The notes under the pieces: generated by a model
The model's database searches: none
What the model saw: the letters and a program-made list of their open reading frames with translations, nothing else
What the model was told of the DNA's origin: nothing
Assembly (NCBI RefSeq): GCF_006385595.1
Contig: NZ_CP041046.1
Span: 186,001 to 250,000 of the forward strand
Direction: 5' to 3'
DNA length: 64,000 bases
DNA from: Luteibacter pinisoli
GTDB lineage: Bacteria; Pseudomonadota; Gammaproteobacteria; Xanthomonadales; Rhodanobacteraceae
Position numbers and translations under genes: made by a program
Shown here: positions 42,607-51,988 of the stretch, piece by piece
Numbering within the stretch: the stretch's first letter is position 1
Layout: every line of letters begins with the position of its first letter

Positions 42607-43683
42607 ATGCGAATGTCCATGAAGATGTTGCGCGGATTGATGATCCCCGCCCTGGCCCTGCTTTTGTCAGGCTGCGACGCCGTTCTTTTCTCCCCCTCCG
42701 GCGATGTCGCCCGGCAGCAGCGGGACCTGATCTTCATCTCCGTGGTGCTGATGCTGATCATCATCATCCCGGTGATCTTCCTGGTCCTCCTGTTCGCGTG
42801 GAAGTACCGTGCCGGCAGCAAGGCGGCCGAGCGGGACTACGACCCGGACTGGAACCACTCCACGGTGCTGGAGCTGATCGTCTGGTCGGCACCGCTGATG
42901 ATCATCATCGCCCTGGGCGCGGTTACCTGGACCAGCACCCACAAGCTGGACCCCTACCGTCCGCTTGACCAGATCGGCACCAACCGGCCGGTCCCGGCGG
43001 GCGTCAAGCCGCTGGTGGTCGAGGTGGTGGCGCTGGACTGGAAGTGGCTGTTCCTCTACCCGGAGCAGGGCATCGCCACGGTCAACGAGATGGCCGCCCC
43101 GGTGGATCGCCCGATCGAATTCCGCATCACCGCCTCCAACGTGATGAACGCCTTCTTCGTGCCGTCCATGGCCGGCATGATCTATGCCATGCCGGGCATG
43201 GAGACCAAGCTCAACGCCGTGATGAACAAGACCGGCGACTTCGAAGGCATCTCGGCCAACTACAGCGGCGCCGGCTTCTCCGACATGCGCTTCCGCCTCC
43301 ACAGCCTGTCCGAGGGTGACTTCGACGCGTGGGTGGCCAAGGCCAAGGCCAGCGGCGACGCCCTCGACCGCGACGACTACCTCAAGCTCGAGCAGCCCAG
43401 CGAGCGCGAGCCGGTGCACTACTACGGCACCGTGGCGGAGGGCCTGTACAACCGGATCCTCAACCGTTGCGTCGAGGCCAACCGCATGTGCTCCAGCGAC
43501 ATGATGGCGCTGGACAAGGCCGGCGGGCAGGGCATCGTGGGCACCTACAACGTGACCTCGGTCGATGCCGCGACCCGTTCGCGCAACGGACTGCCCGACG
43601 ACGGCCGCCGCTACGTGGGCGCCCTGTGCGCCGCGCGCGGCACCGCCGGTGAAGCCATGACGCCCGCCGGACGCCCGCTCTAA
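42607..43683 (+). CDS. cyoA: Cytochrome bo3 quinol oxidase subunit II
   Basis: 358 residues from ATG 42607 (later in-frame ATGs at 42613 and 42619 are alternatives). A lipobox (LLLSGC) marks the signal peptide; two membrane helices (about 40-65 and 85-105) precede the cupredoxin domain. The CuA ligands of cytochrome c oxidases are absent (block SNVMNAFFVPSMAGMIYAMP), as expected for a quinol oxidase. A C-terminal extension of about 60 residues contains three cysteines. First of four cyo genes; oxidises ubiquinol at the periplasmic face of the inner membrane. Confidence 0.95.
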   Translation: MRMSMKMLRGLMIPALALLLSGCDAVLFSPSGDVARQQRDLIFISVVLMLIIIIPVIFLVLLFAWKYRAGSKAAERDYDPDWNHSTVLELIVWSAPLMIIIALGAVTWTSTHKLDPYRPLDQIGTNRPVPAGVKPLVVEVVALDWKWLFLYPEQGIATVNEMAAPVDRPIEFRITASNVMNAFFVPSMAGMIYAMPGMETKLNAVMNKTGDFEGISANYSGAGFSDMRFRLHSLSEGDFDAWVAKAKASGDALDRDDYLKLEQPSEREPVHYYGTVAEGLYNRILNRCVEANRMCSSDMMALDKAGGQGIVGTYNVTSVDAATRSRNGLPDDGRRYVGALCAARGTAGEAMTPAGRPL

Positions 43684-43721
43684 GCGGCCGCCCCCAACGA
43701 ATTTCGCTTGCCGAGTCCGGT

Positions 43722-45722
43722 ATGAATACGCCCGATCTAGTTAAACTGATCTTCGGACGCCTCACCATCGAGGCCATCCCCTATCACGAGCCCATCCTGC
43801 TCGCCACGTTCGCGGGCGTCGCCCTCGGCGGCGCGGTCGTCCTGGGCCTGCTCTTCAAGTACAAGCTGTGGGGCTACCTCTGGAAGGAGTGGTTCACCAG
43901 CATCGATCACAAGAAGATCGGCATCATGTACATGGTGCTGGGCATCGTGATGCTGCTGCGCGGCTTCGCCGACGCACTGATGATGCGCCTGCAGCAGGCC
44001 ATCGCCTTCAATGGCAACCCCGGCTTCCTGCCACCGCACCACTACGACCAGATCTTCACCGCCCACGGCGTGATCATGATCTTCTTCGTGGCGATGCCGC
44101 TGGTGACGGGCCTGATGAACTACGTGGTGCCGCTGCAGATCGGCGCGCGCGACGTGGCGTTCCCGTTCCTCAATAACTTCAGCTTCTGGATGACGGTCTC
44201 CGGCGCGCTGCTGGTGATGGCCTCGCTGTTCGTCGGCGAGTTCGCCCGCACCGGCTGGCTGGCCTACCCGCCGTTGTCGGGGCTGGCGCAGAGTCCGGAT
44301 GTCGGTGTCGACTACTACATATGGTCGCTACAGGTGGCCGGCGTGGGAACAACCCTCTCCGGCATCAACCTGATCGCGACCATCGTGAAGATGCGCGCCC
44401 CGGGCATGACCATGATGAAGATGCCCGTCTTCACCTGGACCTCGCTGTGCACCAACGTGCTGATCGTCGCCGCCTTCCCGGTGCTGACGGCGGTGCTCGT
44501 GCTGCTGGCGCTTGACCGCTACGCGGGCACCAACTTCTTCACGAACGACTTTGGCGGCAACGCCATGATGTACGTGAACCTGATCTGGATCTGGGGCCAC
44601 CCCGAGGTCTACATCCTGGTGCTGCCGGTGTTCGGCGTGTTCTCCGAGGTCGTGTCCACCTTCAGCCAGAAGCGCCTGTTCGGCTACGCCTCGATGGTGT
44701 ACGCCACCGTGGTGATCACCGTGCTTTCGTACCTGGTGTGGCTGCACCACTTCTTCACCATGGGCTCGGGTGCCAGCGTCAACTCGTTCTTCGGCATCAC
44801 GACGATGATCATCTCGATCCCGACGGGCGCGAAGCTGTTCAACTGGCTGTTCACGATGTACCGCGGCCGCATCAAGTTCGACGTGCCCATGCTGTGGACC
44901 GTCGGCTTCATGGTCACGTTCACCATCGGCGGCATGACCGGCGTGATGCTCGCGGTCCCGCCGGCCGACTTCCTGCTGCACAACAGCCTGTTCCTGATCG
45001 CCCATTTCCATAACGTGATCATCGGCGGCGTGATCTTCGGCCTGTTCGCCGGCATCAACTACTGGTTCCCGAAGGCCTTTGGCTTCCGCCTCGATCCGTT
45101 CTGGGGCAAGTGCTCGTTCTGGTTCTGGCTGGTCGGCTTCTGGGTCGCCTTCATGCCGCTGTACGTGCTGGGCTTCATGGGCGTCACCCGCCGCATGAAC
45201 CACTTCGAGGATCCGTCGCTGCAGATCTGGTTCCAGATCGCCGCGGTCGGCGCGGGCCTGATTGCGCTCGGCATCGGCTCGTTCCTGATCCAGATCTTCG
45301 TCTCGATCAAGAACAAGGAAAAGCTGCGCGACGTCACGGGCGATCCGTGGCACGGCCGTACCCTGGAGTGGGCCACCTCGTCGCCGCCGCCGGAATACAA
45401 CTTCGCCTTCACCCCGCTCATCCACGATGCGGATGCCTGGTGGGACATGAAGGAGCGCAACGCCACGCGTCGCACGGAAGGCTACCTGCCGATCCACATG
45501 CCGAAGAACACGGCCGCCGGCTTCATCATCGCCGCGTTCGCCTTCGTGTTCGGCTTCGCGATGATCTGGCACATGTTCCTGCTTGCCGGCCTGTCGTTCC
45601 TCGGCATCCTGGTCAGCGCCATCACGCACACGTTCAACTACAAGCGCGATTACTACATCCCCGCCGACGTGGTCGAGCGCACCGAGACCGCCCGCACGGA
45701 AGAGCTTGCCGCCCATGTCTGA
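43722..45722 (+). CDS. cyoB: Cytochrome bo3 quinol oxidase subunit I
   Basis: 666 residues with about 15 helices. It has the haem and copper ligands: the His in FTAHGVIMIFF, WGHPEVYILVLP (His-Tyr crosslink region), LHHFFTMG with the CuB histidines, and IAHFHNVIIGG with the two haem ligands. It reduces O2 to water and pumps protons. The gene overlaps cyoC by eight bases (ATGTCTGA at 45715-45722). Confidence 0.97.
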   Translation: MNTPDLVKLIFGRLTIEAIPYHEPILLATFAGVALGGAVVLGLLFKYKLWGYLWKEWFTSIDHKKIGIMYMVLGIVMLLRGFADALMMRLQQAIAFNGNPGFLPPHHYDQIFTAHGVIMIFFVAMPLVTGLMNYVVPLQIGARDVAFPFLNNFSFWMTVSGALLVMASLFVGEFARTGWLAYPPLSGLAQSPDVGVDYYIWSLQVAGVGTTLSGINLIATIVKMRAPGMTMMKMPVFTWTSLCTNVLIVAAFPVLTAVLVLLALDRYAGTNFFTNDFGGNAMMYVNLIWIWGHPEVYILVLPVFGVFSEVVSTFSQKRLFGYASMVYATVVITVLSYLVWLHHFFTMGSGASVNSFFGITTMIISIPTGAKLFNWLFTMYRGRIKFDVPMLWTVGFMVTFTIGGMTGVMLAVPPADFLLHNSLFLIAHFHNVIIGGVIFGLFAGINYWFPKAFGFRLDPFWGKCSFWFWLVGFWVAFMPLYVLGFMGVTRRMNHFEDPSLQIWFQIAAVGAGLIALGIGSFLIQIFVSIKNKEKLRDVTGDPWHGRTLEWATSSPPPEYNFAFTPLIHDADAWWDMKERNATRRTEGYLPIHMPKNTAAGFIIAAFAFVFGFAMIWHMFLLAGLSFLGILVSAITHTFNYKRDYYIPADVVERTETARTEELAAHV

Positions 45723-46350
45723 TATCCAAGCCAACCCGTCCGCGGCCGTGGCCGGGACCGAAACGCAGTTCTGGATGACCAAGGACCACCATCCGGAGAA
45801 CGGAACCCTGCTGGGGTTCTGGATCTACCTGATGAGCGACTGCCTGATCTTCGCCTGCCTGTTCGCCTGCTACGGCGTGCTGGGGCGGAGCTACGCAGGT
45901 GGTCCGTCCGGCGCCGACCTGTTCGAACTGCCTCTGGTGGCGCTCAACACCACCATGCTGCTGCTGTCGTCGATCACCTACGGCTTCGCCGTGCTGGAGA
46001 TGCAGAAGAACCGCCGCGGCACGATGATGGCCTGGCTCATCATCACCGGCCTGTTCGGCGCCACGTTCCTCGGCATCGAGCTGTACGAGTTCGCCAACCT
46101 GATCCATGAAGGCGCGGGCCCGCAGCGCAGCGCGTTCCTGTCGTCGTTCTTTACCCTGGTCGGCACCCACGGCCTGCACGTCACCTTCGGCATCGTGTGG
46201 CTCATCACGCTGCTGTTCCAGGTCGGCAAGCATGGCCTGACTGCCGCCAACAAGCGTCGCATCATGTGCCTGTCGATGTTCTGGCACTTCCTGGACGTGG
46301 TCTGGATCGGCGTCTTCACCTTTGTCTACCTGATGGGAGTGCTCCCGTGA
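45715..46350 (+). CDS. cyoC: Cytochrome bo3 quinol oxidase subunit III
   Basis: 211 residues with five helices; ATG 45715 overlaps cyoB. LGFWIYLMSDCLIFACLFA and GTHGLHVTFGIVWLI are typical CyoC blocks. It stabilises subunit I and the proton pathway. Its stop overlaps the cyoD GTG (GTGA). Confidence 0.95.
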   Translation: MSDIQANPSAAVAGTETQFWMTKDHHPENGTLLGFWIYLMSDCLIFACLFACYGVLGRSYAGGPSGADLFELPLVALNTTMLLLSSITYGFAVLEMQKNRRGTMMAWLIITGLFGATFLGIELYEFANLIHEGAGPQRSAFLSSFFTLVGTHGLHVTFGIVWLITLLFQVGKHGLTAANKRRIMCLSMFWHFLDVVWIGVFTFVYLMGVLP

Positions 46351-46748
46351 GCGCGCACGCCGAATCGCACGATCACCACGACGACCACCACGACGACGAA
46401 GTCGTCAGCCACAGCACGCTGGGCGGCTACATGCTCGGCTTCTTCCTGGCCGTGGTGCTTACCGCCATCCCGTTCTGGCTGGTGATGGGCAAGGTCATTC
46501 CCGACACCCGCACGCTGTCGGTGGTGCTGCTGTCGTTCGCCGCCATCCAGATCGTGGTCCACATGATCTACTTCCTGCACATGGATACGAAGTCGCAGGG
46601 CGGCTGGAACATGCTGGCGCTGATCTTCACGCTGATCCTGGTGGTGATTACCCTCTCGGGTTCCATCTGGGTGATGTTCCACATGAATGCCAACATGATG
46701 CCGGGCATGTCGCACGACATGACCCAGCAGGTGAAGAACCTGCCTTGA
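46347..46748 (+). CDS. cyoD: Cytochrome bo3 quinol oxidase subunit IV
   Basis: 133 residues, GTG start overlapping cyoC. A His/Asp-rich N-terminal tail (ESHDHHDDHHDDEVV) precedes three helices with STLGGYMLGFFLAVVLTAIP and the conserved VVHMIYFLHMD. The His-rich tail could bind metal during assembly, but this is speculative. It assists CuB insertion or assembly. Its stop overlaps the next gene's TTG (TTGA). Confidence 0.93.
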   Translation: MSAHAESHDHHDDHHDDEVVSHSTLGGYMLGFFLAVVLTAIPFWLVMGKVIPDTRTLSVVLLSFAAIQIVVHMIYFLHMDTKSQGGWNMLALIFTLILVVITLSGSIWVMFHMNANMMPGMSHDMTQQVKNLP

Positions 46749-47518
46749 GCCGGGATGTCGCCAACGACAACGAGACGCCGCGCCCACCGCGCGGCGTCTT
46801 CGTATGGGGCCTGCTGGCGCTGCTCGGCGTGGCGGTGTTTGCCGCGTTCGTGGCGCTGGGCACCTGGCAGGTGCATCGCCGCGCGTGGAAGCACGAGCTG
46901 ATCGCGCGCGTGGATGCCCGCGTGAATGCCATGCCGGTGGATGCCCCGGGCCGCGGCCAGTGGCCGCAGGTCACCGCTGAAAGCGACGAGTACCGCCGGG
47001 TGAAACTGGCGGGCACCTTGCTGCAGGACAAGAGCGTGCGGGTGCGGGCCAGCACCGAGCTGGGCCTGGGCTCGTGGCTGATGACTCCGCTGCGCCGCGA
47101 TAACGGCGAGGTGGTGCTGGTCAACCGTGGCTTCGTGACCCCTGCCTGGTGCGGTGGCAAGGCCAGCTGCCCGACCGGCCCCACCGGCCACACCACCATC
47201 ACCGGCCTGCTGCGGATCACGGAGCCCAAGGGCGCCTTCCTGCAGAAAAACGACCCGGCCGGCGGGCGCTGGTTCTCGCGCGACGTGGGTGCCATCACCC
47301 AGGCCGTCGGGGTGGCGGACGCCGCACCGTACTTCGTCGACGCCGATGCCGCCTCGGCCCCGGGCCGCACGGATGGCAGCGACGCCCCGGTTGGCGGGCT
47401 CACCGTCATCGCCTTCCCGGATAACCACCTGCAGTACGCCCTGACCTGGTACGCCCTGGCCCTGCTGACCCTGGTCGGTGCCTGGGTCGTCTGGCGTGAA
47501 CAGCGTAAACGCCGGTAA
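46745..47518 (+). CDS. SURF1-like oxidase assembly protein
   Basis: 257 residues from TTG 46745, overlapping cyoD. Two membrane helices at the ends (about 18-40 and 228-250) flank a periplasmic domain. SURF1 signatures are LGTWQVHRRAWKHELI near the first helix, EVVLVNRGFV in the middle, and NHLQYALTWYALALL at the end. It would help haem insertion into subunit I. Its place in a quinol oxidase operon, in place of cyoE, is notable: no haem o synthase gene follows. Confidence 0.9.
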   Translation: MSRDVANDNETPRPPRGVFVWGLLALLGVAVFAAFVALGTWQVHRRAWKHELIARVDARVNAMPVDAPGRGQWPQVTAESDEYRRVKLAGTLLQDKSVRVRASTELGLGSWLMTPLRRDNGEVVLVNRGFVTPAWCGGKASCPTGPTGHTTITGLLRITEPKGAFLQKNDPAGGRWFSRDVGAITQAVGVADAAPYFVDADAASAPGRTDGSDAPVGGLTVIAFPDNHLQYALTWYALALLTLVGAWVVWREQRKRR

Positions 47519-47552
47519 TTTCAATTTTTGACGGCCGGCACGTCTAGGGGTG

Positions 47553-48476
47553 ATGCAGTCCCGCCTCTCGACCAGCCGTACGCTCCACGACCTGCCCCTG
47601 GGCTGGTCGCCGCCCGCCGACGAGCCCGGTGGTCTCCGGCTCCTGCTGGAGCACCTGCGCCGCCGGGCCCTGCAGCGCCATCGGTTCCCGCCCACGGAAA
47701 ACCGCCTGCGCCGCGCCTGGCGCACGCTGCGGACCCTGCCTCGCCAGGCCGCCTGGCTACGCCTGGTCAGCCGCTCGCGCGATATCCGCGCGGCGGCCGA
47801 GGCGAACCCCACGCTCTACGAGCGCTGGCAACCCCATTACATCTCGCGCCGCTTCGACCTGGCAGCGAGGGCGCGGATCATCGAGGCGCATTACCGCTTC
47901 GTGGCGCGCGAGTTTCCCGAGCGACTCCGCGTGCGCCTGCTCAAGGGGCATGACGTTCGCCTGGCCACGCTCCCCCTCGGTGACGGCCAGCTGGCGTACC
48001 TGCATGCCCGTGCACCGGAGAGTGCGCAGTGCGGGGAGCTCGGTCTTTTCCTCCTGAACGGCGACAAGGAAGTAATTTCCTCGTGCGCCGTTACCTTTGC
48101 CGGCAGCGATGGCCTGCTGCTGGGTGCGATGCGCGGCTCGTGGGCCTACCTGGGACGCGCGGCGATCGCGGGCTTCACCCGTTCCTCGGGTGGCCTGCAT
48201 CCGCGCGAGTTGCTGATGGCGGTGGTGCGGGCGCTGGCTAAGCACTACGGCGTGCAGCGCATTCGTGCGGTATCCGCCGGCGCGCATCCGCTGGATCGCC
48301 GCGCGGGCGTCACCATCGCGGCGTACGACCGCTTCTGGCGCCGGCATGGCGGCATGGCGGGCCTCGACGGCTGCTACGAGGTGCCGGTGCCGGGCCTGCC
48401 GTCAGGCAATCCGGTCCGCGACGCGTTTCGCCACGAGGCCTGCGAGGTCGTGCTGAAGGCGTTTCAGAAGTCGTAG
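47553..48476 (+). CDS. VirK/YbjX family (DUF535) protein
   Basis: 307 residues from ATG 47553 (GTG 47550 is directly adjacent). Blocks such as RIIEAHYRFVAREFP, LGLFLLNGDKEVISSCAVTFAG and SSGGLHPRELLMAVVRALAKHYGV split the protein as in DUF535, and GYRVxAVSAGAHP-like IRAVSAGAHP is present. Family members affect virulence or polymyxin resistance in enterobacteria; the biochemical role is unclear. The 3' end overlaps the convergent TonB receptor by 13 bases. Confidence 0.85.
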   Translation: MQSRLSTSRTLHDLPLGWSPPADEPGGLRLLLEHLRRRALQRHRFPPTENRLRRAWRTLRTLPRQAAWLRLVSRSRDIRAAAEANPTLYERWQPHYISRRFDLAARARIIEAHYRFVAREFPERLRVRLLKGHDVRLATLPLGDGQLAYLHARAPESAQCGELGLFLLNGDKEVISSCAVTFAGSDGLLLGAMRGSWAYLGRAAIAGFTRSSGGLHPRELLMAVVRALAKHYGVQRIRAVSAGAHPLDRRAGVTIAAYDRFWRRHGGMAGLDGCYEVPVPGLPSGNPVRDAFRHEACEVVLKAFQKS

Positions 48477-50956
48477 GAGCCGGTGAGCAACACCGTGCGC
48501 CCCTGGCGGATCGGCACGAACGTATCGTCGAAGTTCACCGCGTACAGCGTGCGGGCGAAGAGGTTCTTCACCCCCAGCGTGACGCGCCAGTGTTCCCCGT
48601 AGCGGGTGACGTTGGTTTCCACGCTGGCCTGGCCGGGAATGCCGAAGTACTGGCCGTCGGTGCTCGTGCGGCCGTAGCTGCGGCTGCGTGCCAGGACGCC
48701 GGCCGCCACGCCCCACGGCTGCACCGGGCCGCTGCCAAAGCGGTAGCTGCCCCATATGGCCGCCTGGTGTTTCGGCGTGCCGGTGGGGCGCGAGTCGTCG
48801 TAGTTGTGGATGCGCGTTTCGGTCAGGCTGGCCAGCACGTCGACGCCCGGCGCCACGTTGCCGGTGAATTCCAGCTCCACGCCGCGGTTGGTCTGGCCCG
48901 GGCCGGGGGTGGCAAAGAACGGCGGCTCGGGCGAGACGAGGTCCACGCTGTGGTCCACGCGGATGCGATACACCGCCGCCGTCAGTCGCGCGCGCTGGTC
49001 GAACAGATCGAACTTGCCGCCGACTTCCACCTGGCGCGAGGTGACCGCAGGCAGCGGCTGGCCATCCTTGCCCAGCAGCGGATCCGGCTGGAAACCCACG
49101 GCGGTATCGGCATACAGCGCCACGGCAGGCGTGAGCTTGTAGACCACGCCCAGCCTCGGCACCCAGCGCGATTTACGCTGGCGTCGCGGCAGGCCGTCTT
49201 CCCAGTGCGTATCCAGCTGATACGTGGTGCGGCGCAGGGCGGCGAGCACGTTCCAGCGCTCGCCGATGGCCACCTGGTCCTGCAGGTAGAGGCCGGCGTT
49301 GGTCTGCCACGAACCACCCAGGTCCTGCACGGTGGTCACCGGTGCCACCAGTGAGTCGAATTTTTCCGACATCCGCGCGCCGGTCAGCAGGTTGAACGCG
49401 ATGGGCGTGGTGACGATCTGTGCGCCGCGATCCAGCTGGACGTCGTTGGTCTGCAGCGTCTCCACGGTGCTGCCACCGCCGCTGTCGCCCGCATGCGTGC
49501 GCGCCACGTCGAAGCCGAGCAGCACGGTATGCGTCGTGTTGCCATGGCTGAAGGACGTGCGCAGGTCGTTCTGCCACGTCCAGTAACTGCCCTTGTAGCG
49601 GAAGGTGCGCGACACGGGCACGAGATACGGGCCATTGCCACCGGCGGTGTACGACCAGTTGCGGCCGTCGCTGTGCTGGCGCACGTACTGACCCTGGCTG
49701 TGGAAGCTCCAGTCGGGACCGAACTCGTGGTCGAACTCGAAGACGGCGCGCGTGGTGCGGTAGGTCGAATAGTCGTCCGCGGTTTCCGGCAGGTCGCGGT
49801 AGGGCGACGCGGTGGAAAGCGACGCGCCGAGCAGCACGGTGTGCTCGGGCGAGGGCACGCGGTTATCGACGTATTCCAGGCCGCCCATCACGCGCGTATC
49901 GCTGCCCTGCCAGGCAAACGAAGGGGCGAGGTACGCACCGCGTCCGTTGCCGTGTCCTTGCGGCGTGTGCTCCGCGCCCTGGCCGGCTGCGACGAGCCGG
50001 TAGGTCCACGCGCCGTCGGTCGAGGCCTTGCCGGCGAGATCCAGGCCCAGGCGCGCGCCGTCGTACTCACCAGCGGACCAGGTAAGCGTCCGCACCGTGT
50101 CGGCCTGCGGGCGCTTCATCACCACGTTGATGGAGCCGCCGAAATTATTGTTCTGCGACGCGTCGCCAAGAATGGCTTCGGGCCCTCGCAACACTTCGAC
50201 GCGCTCGATGCCGATCAGTGGCGGCAGGTCTTCGGTGCGCGCAATGCCATTTGGCATGCCATCCGTCATGCCATTACCCGCGTCAAAACCGCGAATGAGG
50301 AACAACGGCGAGCCGCCGTAGCCATCGACGTACTGCACGCCGGCGACGTAACGCGCGACGTCGCCGATGCTCACCGCCTGCTGTGAAGCGATGACTTCGC
50401 GCGTCACGACGCTCACCGATTGCGGTACGTCGGTCAGGTTGGATTCGGTGCGCGTGGTGGTGCGCGAGGTGTCCGCCTTGAAGCCGTCGTCGGCCAGGAT
50501 GCCGCGCACGTCCACCGTCGCCAGTGGCGTGATCGAGTGCGGGTCGAAGGCGATGTAGCTGTCGACTGGCGCGGGCGTGGCGTTGCCGGCCTGCTGGCGC
50601 TGGCGCACCACCACCGTATGCGCGTCGTACGACTCGCGCTCCAGGTCGGTGCCTTCGAGCAGTTCATCCAGCGCGGCATCGGGAGTGAGCAGGCCGCTGG
50701 CACCGCCGGTGCGCCAGTTGGCGATGGCGCCGGAGGCGGTCAGTACCTGGACGTTAGCCTGTTGGCCCCAGGCGAGCAGGGCGGTGGCCATCGGCTGCGG
50801 GGAAATCGCAAACGGCAGCGTCGAGCCACCCTCGCCCGTGGGCGACCCTTCGCCAGCCACGGCCGGCCGTAAGGCCAGCACCAACGCAAGCGCGAGCGCG
50901 CCGGTGGTTACGCGCCGGCGCCCGCGAAGGATGTGCTGCAAAACCTGCGGCCCCAA
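48464..50956 (-). CDS. TonB-dependent siderophore receptor with STN signalling domain
   Basis: 830 residues. After the signal peptide, an STN (secretin/TonB short N-terminal) domain spans about 45-120 (ALLAWGQQANVQVL, DELLEGTDLERESYDAHTVV). A plug follows with DVPQSVSVVTREVI and LFLIRGFDAGNGMTDGMPNGI, then a long barrel closing with FARTLYAVNFDD and a terminal aromatic (GSYDF). The STN domain passes the ligand signal to the FecR-like protein encoded next to it. It takes up ferric-siderophore-like ligands by TonB energy. The ligand cannot be named. Confidence 0.93.
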   Translation of the reverse strand: MGPQVLQHILRGRRRVTTGALALALVLALRPAVAGEGSPTGEGGSTLPFAISPQPMATALLAWGQQANVQVLTASGAIANWRTGGASGLLTPDAALDELLEGTDLERESYDAHTVVVRQRQQAGNATPAPVDSYIAFDPHSITPLATVDVRGILADDGFKADTSRTTTRTESNLTDVPQSVSVVTREVIASQQAVSIGDVARYVAGVQYVDGYGGSPLFLIRGFDAGNGMTDGMPNGIARTEDLPPLIGIERVEVLRGPEAILGDASQNNNFGGSINVVMKRPQADTVRTLTWSAGEYDGARLGLDLAGKASTDGAWTYRLVAAGQGAEHTPQGHGNGRGAYLAPSFAWQGSDTRVMGGLEYVDNRVPSPEHTVLLGASLSTASPYRDLPETADDYSTYRTTRAVFEFDHEFGPDWSFHSQGQYVRQHSDGRNWSYTAGGNGPYLVPVSRTFRYKGSYWTWQNDLRTSFSHGNTTHTVLLGFDVARTHAGDSGGGSTVETLQTNDVQLDRGAQIVTTPIAFNLLTGARMSEKFDSLVAPVTTVQDLGGSWQTNAGLYLQDQVAIGERWNVLAALRRTTYQLDTHWEDGLPRRQRKSRWVPRLGVVYKLTPAVALYADTAVGFQPDPLLGKDGQPLPAVTSRQVEVGGKFDLFDQRARLTAAVYRIRVDHSVDLVSPEPPFFATPGPGQTNRGVELEFTGNVAPGVDVLASLTETRIHNYDDSRPTGTPKHQAAIWGSYRFGSGPVQPWGVAAGVLARSRSYGRTSTDGQYFGIPGQASVETNVTRYGEHWRVTLGVKNLFARTLYAVNFDDTFVPIRQGRTVLLTGSYDF

Positions 50957-50968
50957 GACTTGGTAGGG

Positions 50969-51988
50969 TCAGCGCGGCTTAGGACCCCGCGCCATGGATG
51001 TCTGTCGTGAAAGCTCAAGGTGGTCGGCAAAGGTGTCTACCCGCACAGGGAAGACACGCGGCAGGGCTGCCACCCAACTGTCGATGGTATCGACCTGGAC
51101 CGTGCCGGTAAACGTCAGGCGGGACAGGGCGGGGTCGGTCAGGCGGATGGGCCGCGCACTGTAGCGGTTCACGTTTTCCAGGACCGAGGAGAGCGGCTCG
51201 TTCACGAACTCCAGGCGGTGCTCACGCCAGGCCGTGGCGGTGCCCGGGTCCATGTCGAGGATGCGCATGGCACGCGTCTCAGGGTCAAACGAGACTTCGC
51301 GGCCCGCGCCCAGCTCCACCGTGCCGTTGTCCGTGTCGTCCGCCGAGGGCGAGACGCGCACACGGCCTTCGGTCACGGCCACGGTGACGCGATCGCCCGT
51401 GCGGCGCACGTTGAACGCGGTGCCCAGGTCGCGGATGCGCAGCGGGCCGGCGTTCACCACGAAGGGCCGCTCGGCGTGGGCCACGCGGAAGAAGGCTTCG
51501 CCAGCGTCCAGGTCGATCGCGCGGATGTCGTGGCCGTAACGGGCGGTAATCGTCGTGGCGCCGCCCAGCTCGATGCTCGAGCCGTCGGGCAGGTCGATGT
51601 CCCGGTGCGCGGCGCGTTCGCTGGTGTACGCGTGGGCGGCATCCGGGCCCGGACGCAGGCCGAGGAACAGGCCGCCCGCCACCAGCGCCACCGTGGCCAC
51701 GCCAGCGGCCAGGGCCACGCCCATCCGCCGCGGGGCACGGCGCACGCCCGGGGCACGCGGGGCGAAGCGGGCGACGAGGTCGGCGCGCTGGTCACCCTTG
51801 AGGGCGGCAGCCTCTTCGGCCAGGGCGCAGGCGCGGTCGAACGCGGCGGCGTGGCGGGGGTCCGCCTCGAGCCATTCGGTCCACTGGGCCAGGGCCTGGT
51901 CGGGCAGCGTGGGGTCGCGCAGGCGTGCCCACCACTCGGCGGCGGTGTGCTCGATACGGTGGCCGGGGGCAAAGGTCGAAGCGTTCAT
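50969..51988 (-). CDS. FecR-like anti-sigma/signal transducer
   Basis: 339 residues. The cytoplasmic N-terminal part (about 1-88) has AAEWWARL and LEADPRHAAAFDRA, which bind the sigma factor. One membrane helix (about 90-112) leads to the periplasmic FecR domain (about 115-220; DIDLPDGSSIELGGATTI, GEAFFRVAHAERPFVVNAG) and a C-terminal STN-interaction domain. It transmits the receptor signal to the sigma factor. ATG 51988 overlaps the sigma stop by four bases. Confidence 0.92.
   Translation of the reverse strand: MNASTFAPGHRIEHTAAEWWARLRDPTLPDQALAQWTEWLEADPRHAAAFDRACALAEEAAALKGDQRADLVARFAPRAPGVRRAPRRMGVALAAGVATVALVAGGLFLGLRPGPDAAHAYTSERAAHRDIDLPDGSSIELGGATTITARYGHDIRAIDLDAGEAFFRVAHAERPFVVNAGPLRIRDLGTAFNVRRTGDRVTVAVTEGRVRVSPSADDTDNGTVELGAGREVSFDPETRAMRILDMDPGTATAWREHRLEFVNEPLSSVLENVNRYSARPIRLTDPALSRLTFTGTVQVDTIDSWVAALPRVFPVRVDTFADHLELSRQTSMARGPKPR

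Noticed and set aside
42607..43683. Cytochrome c oxidase subunit II (CuA)
   Set aside because: The CuA cysteine/histidine ligands are absent and the lipobox and gene order fit a quinol oxidase.
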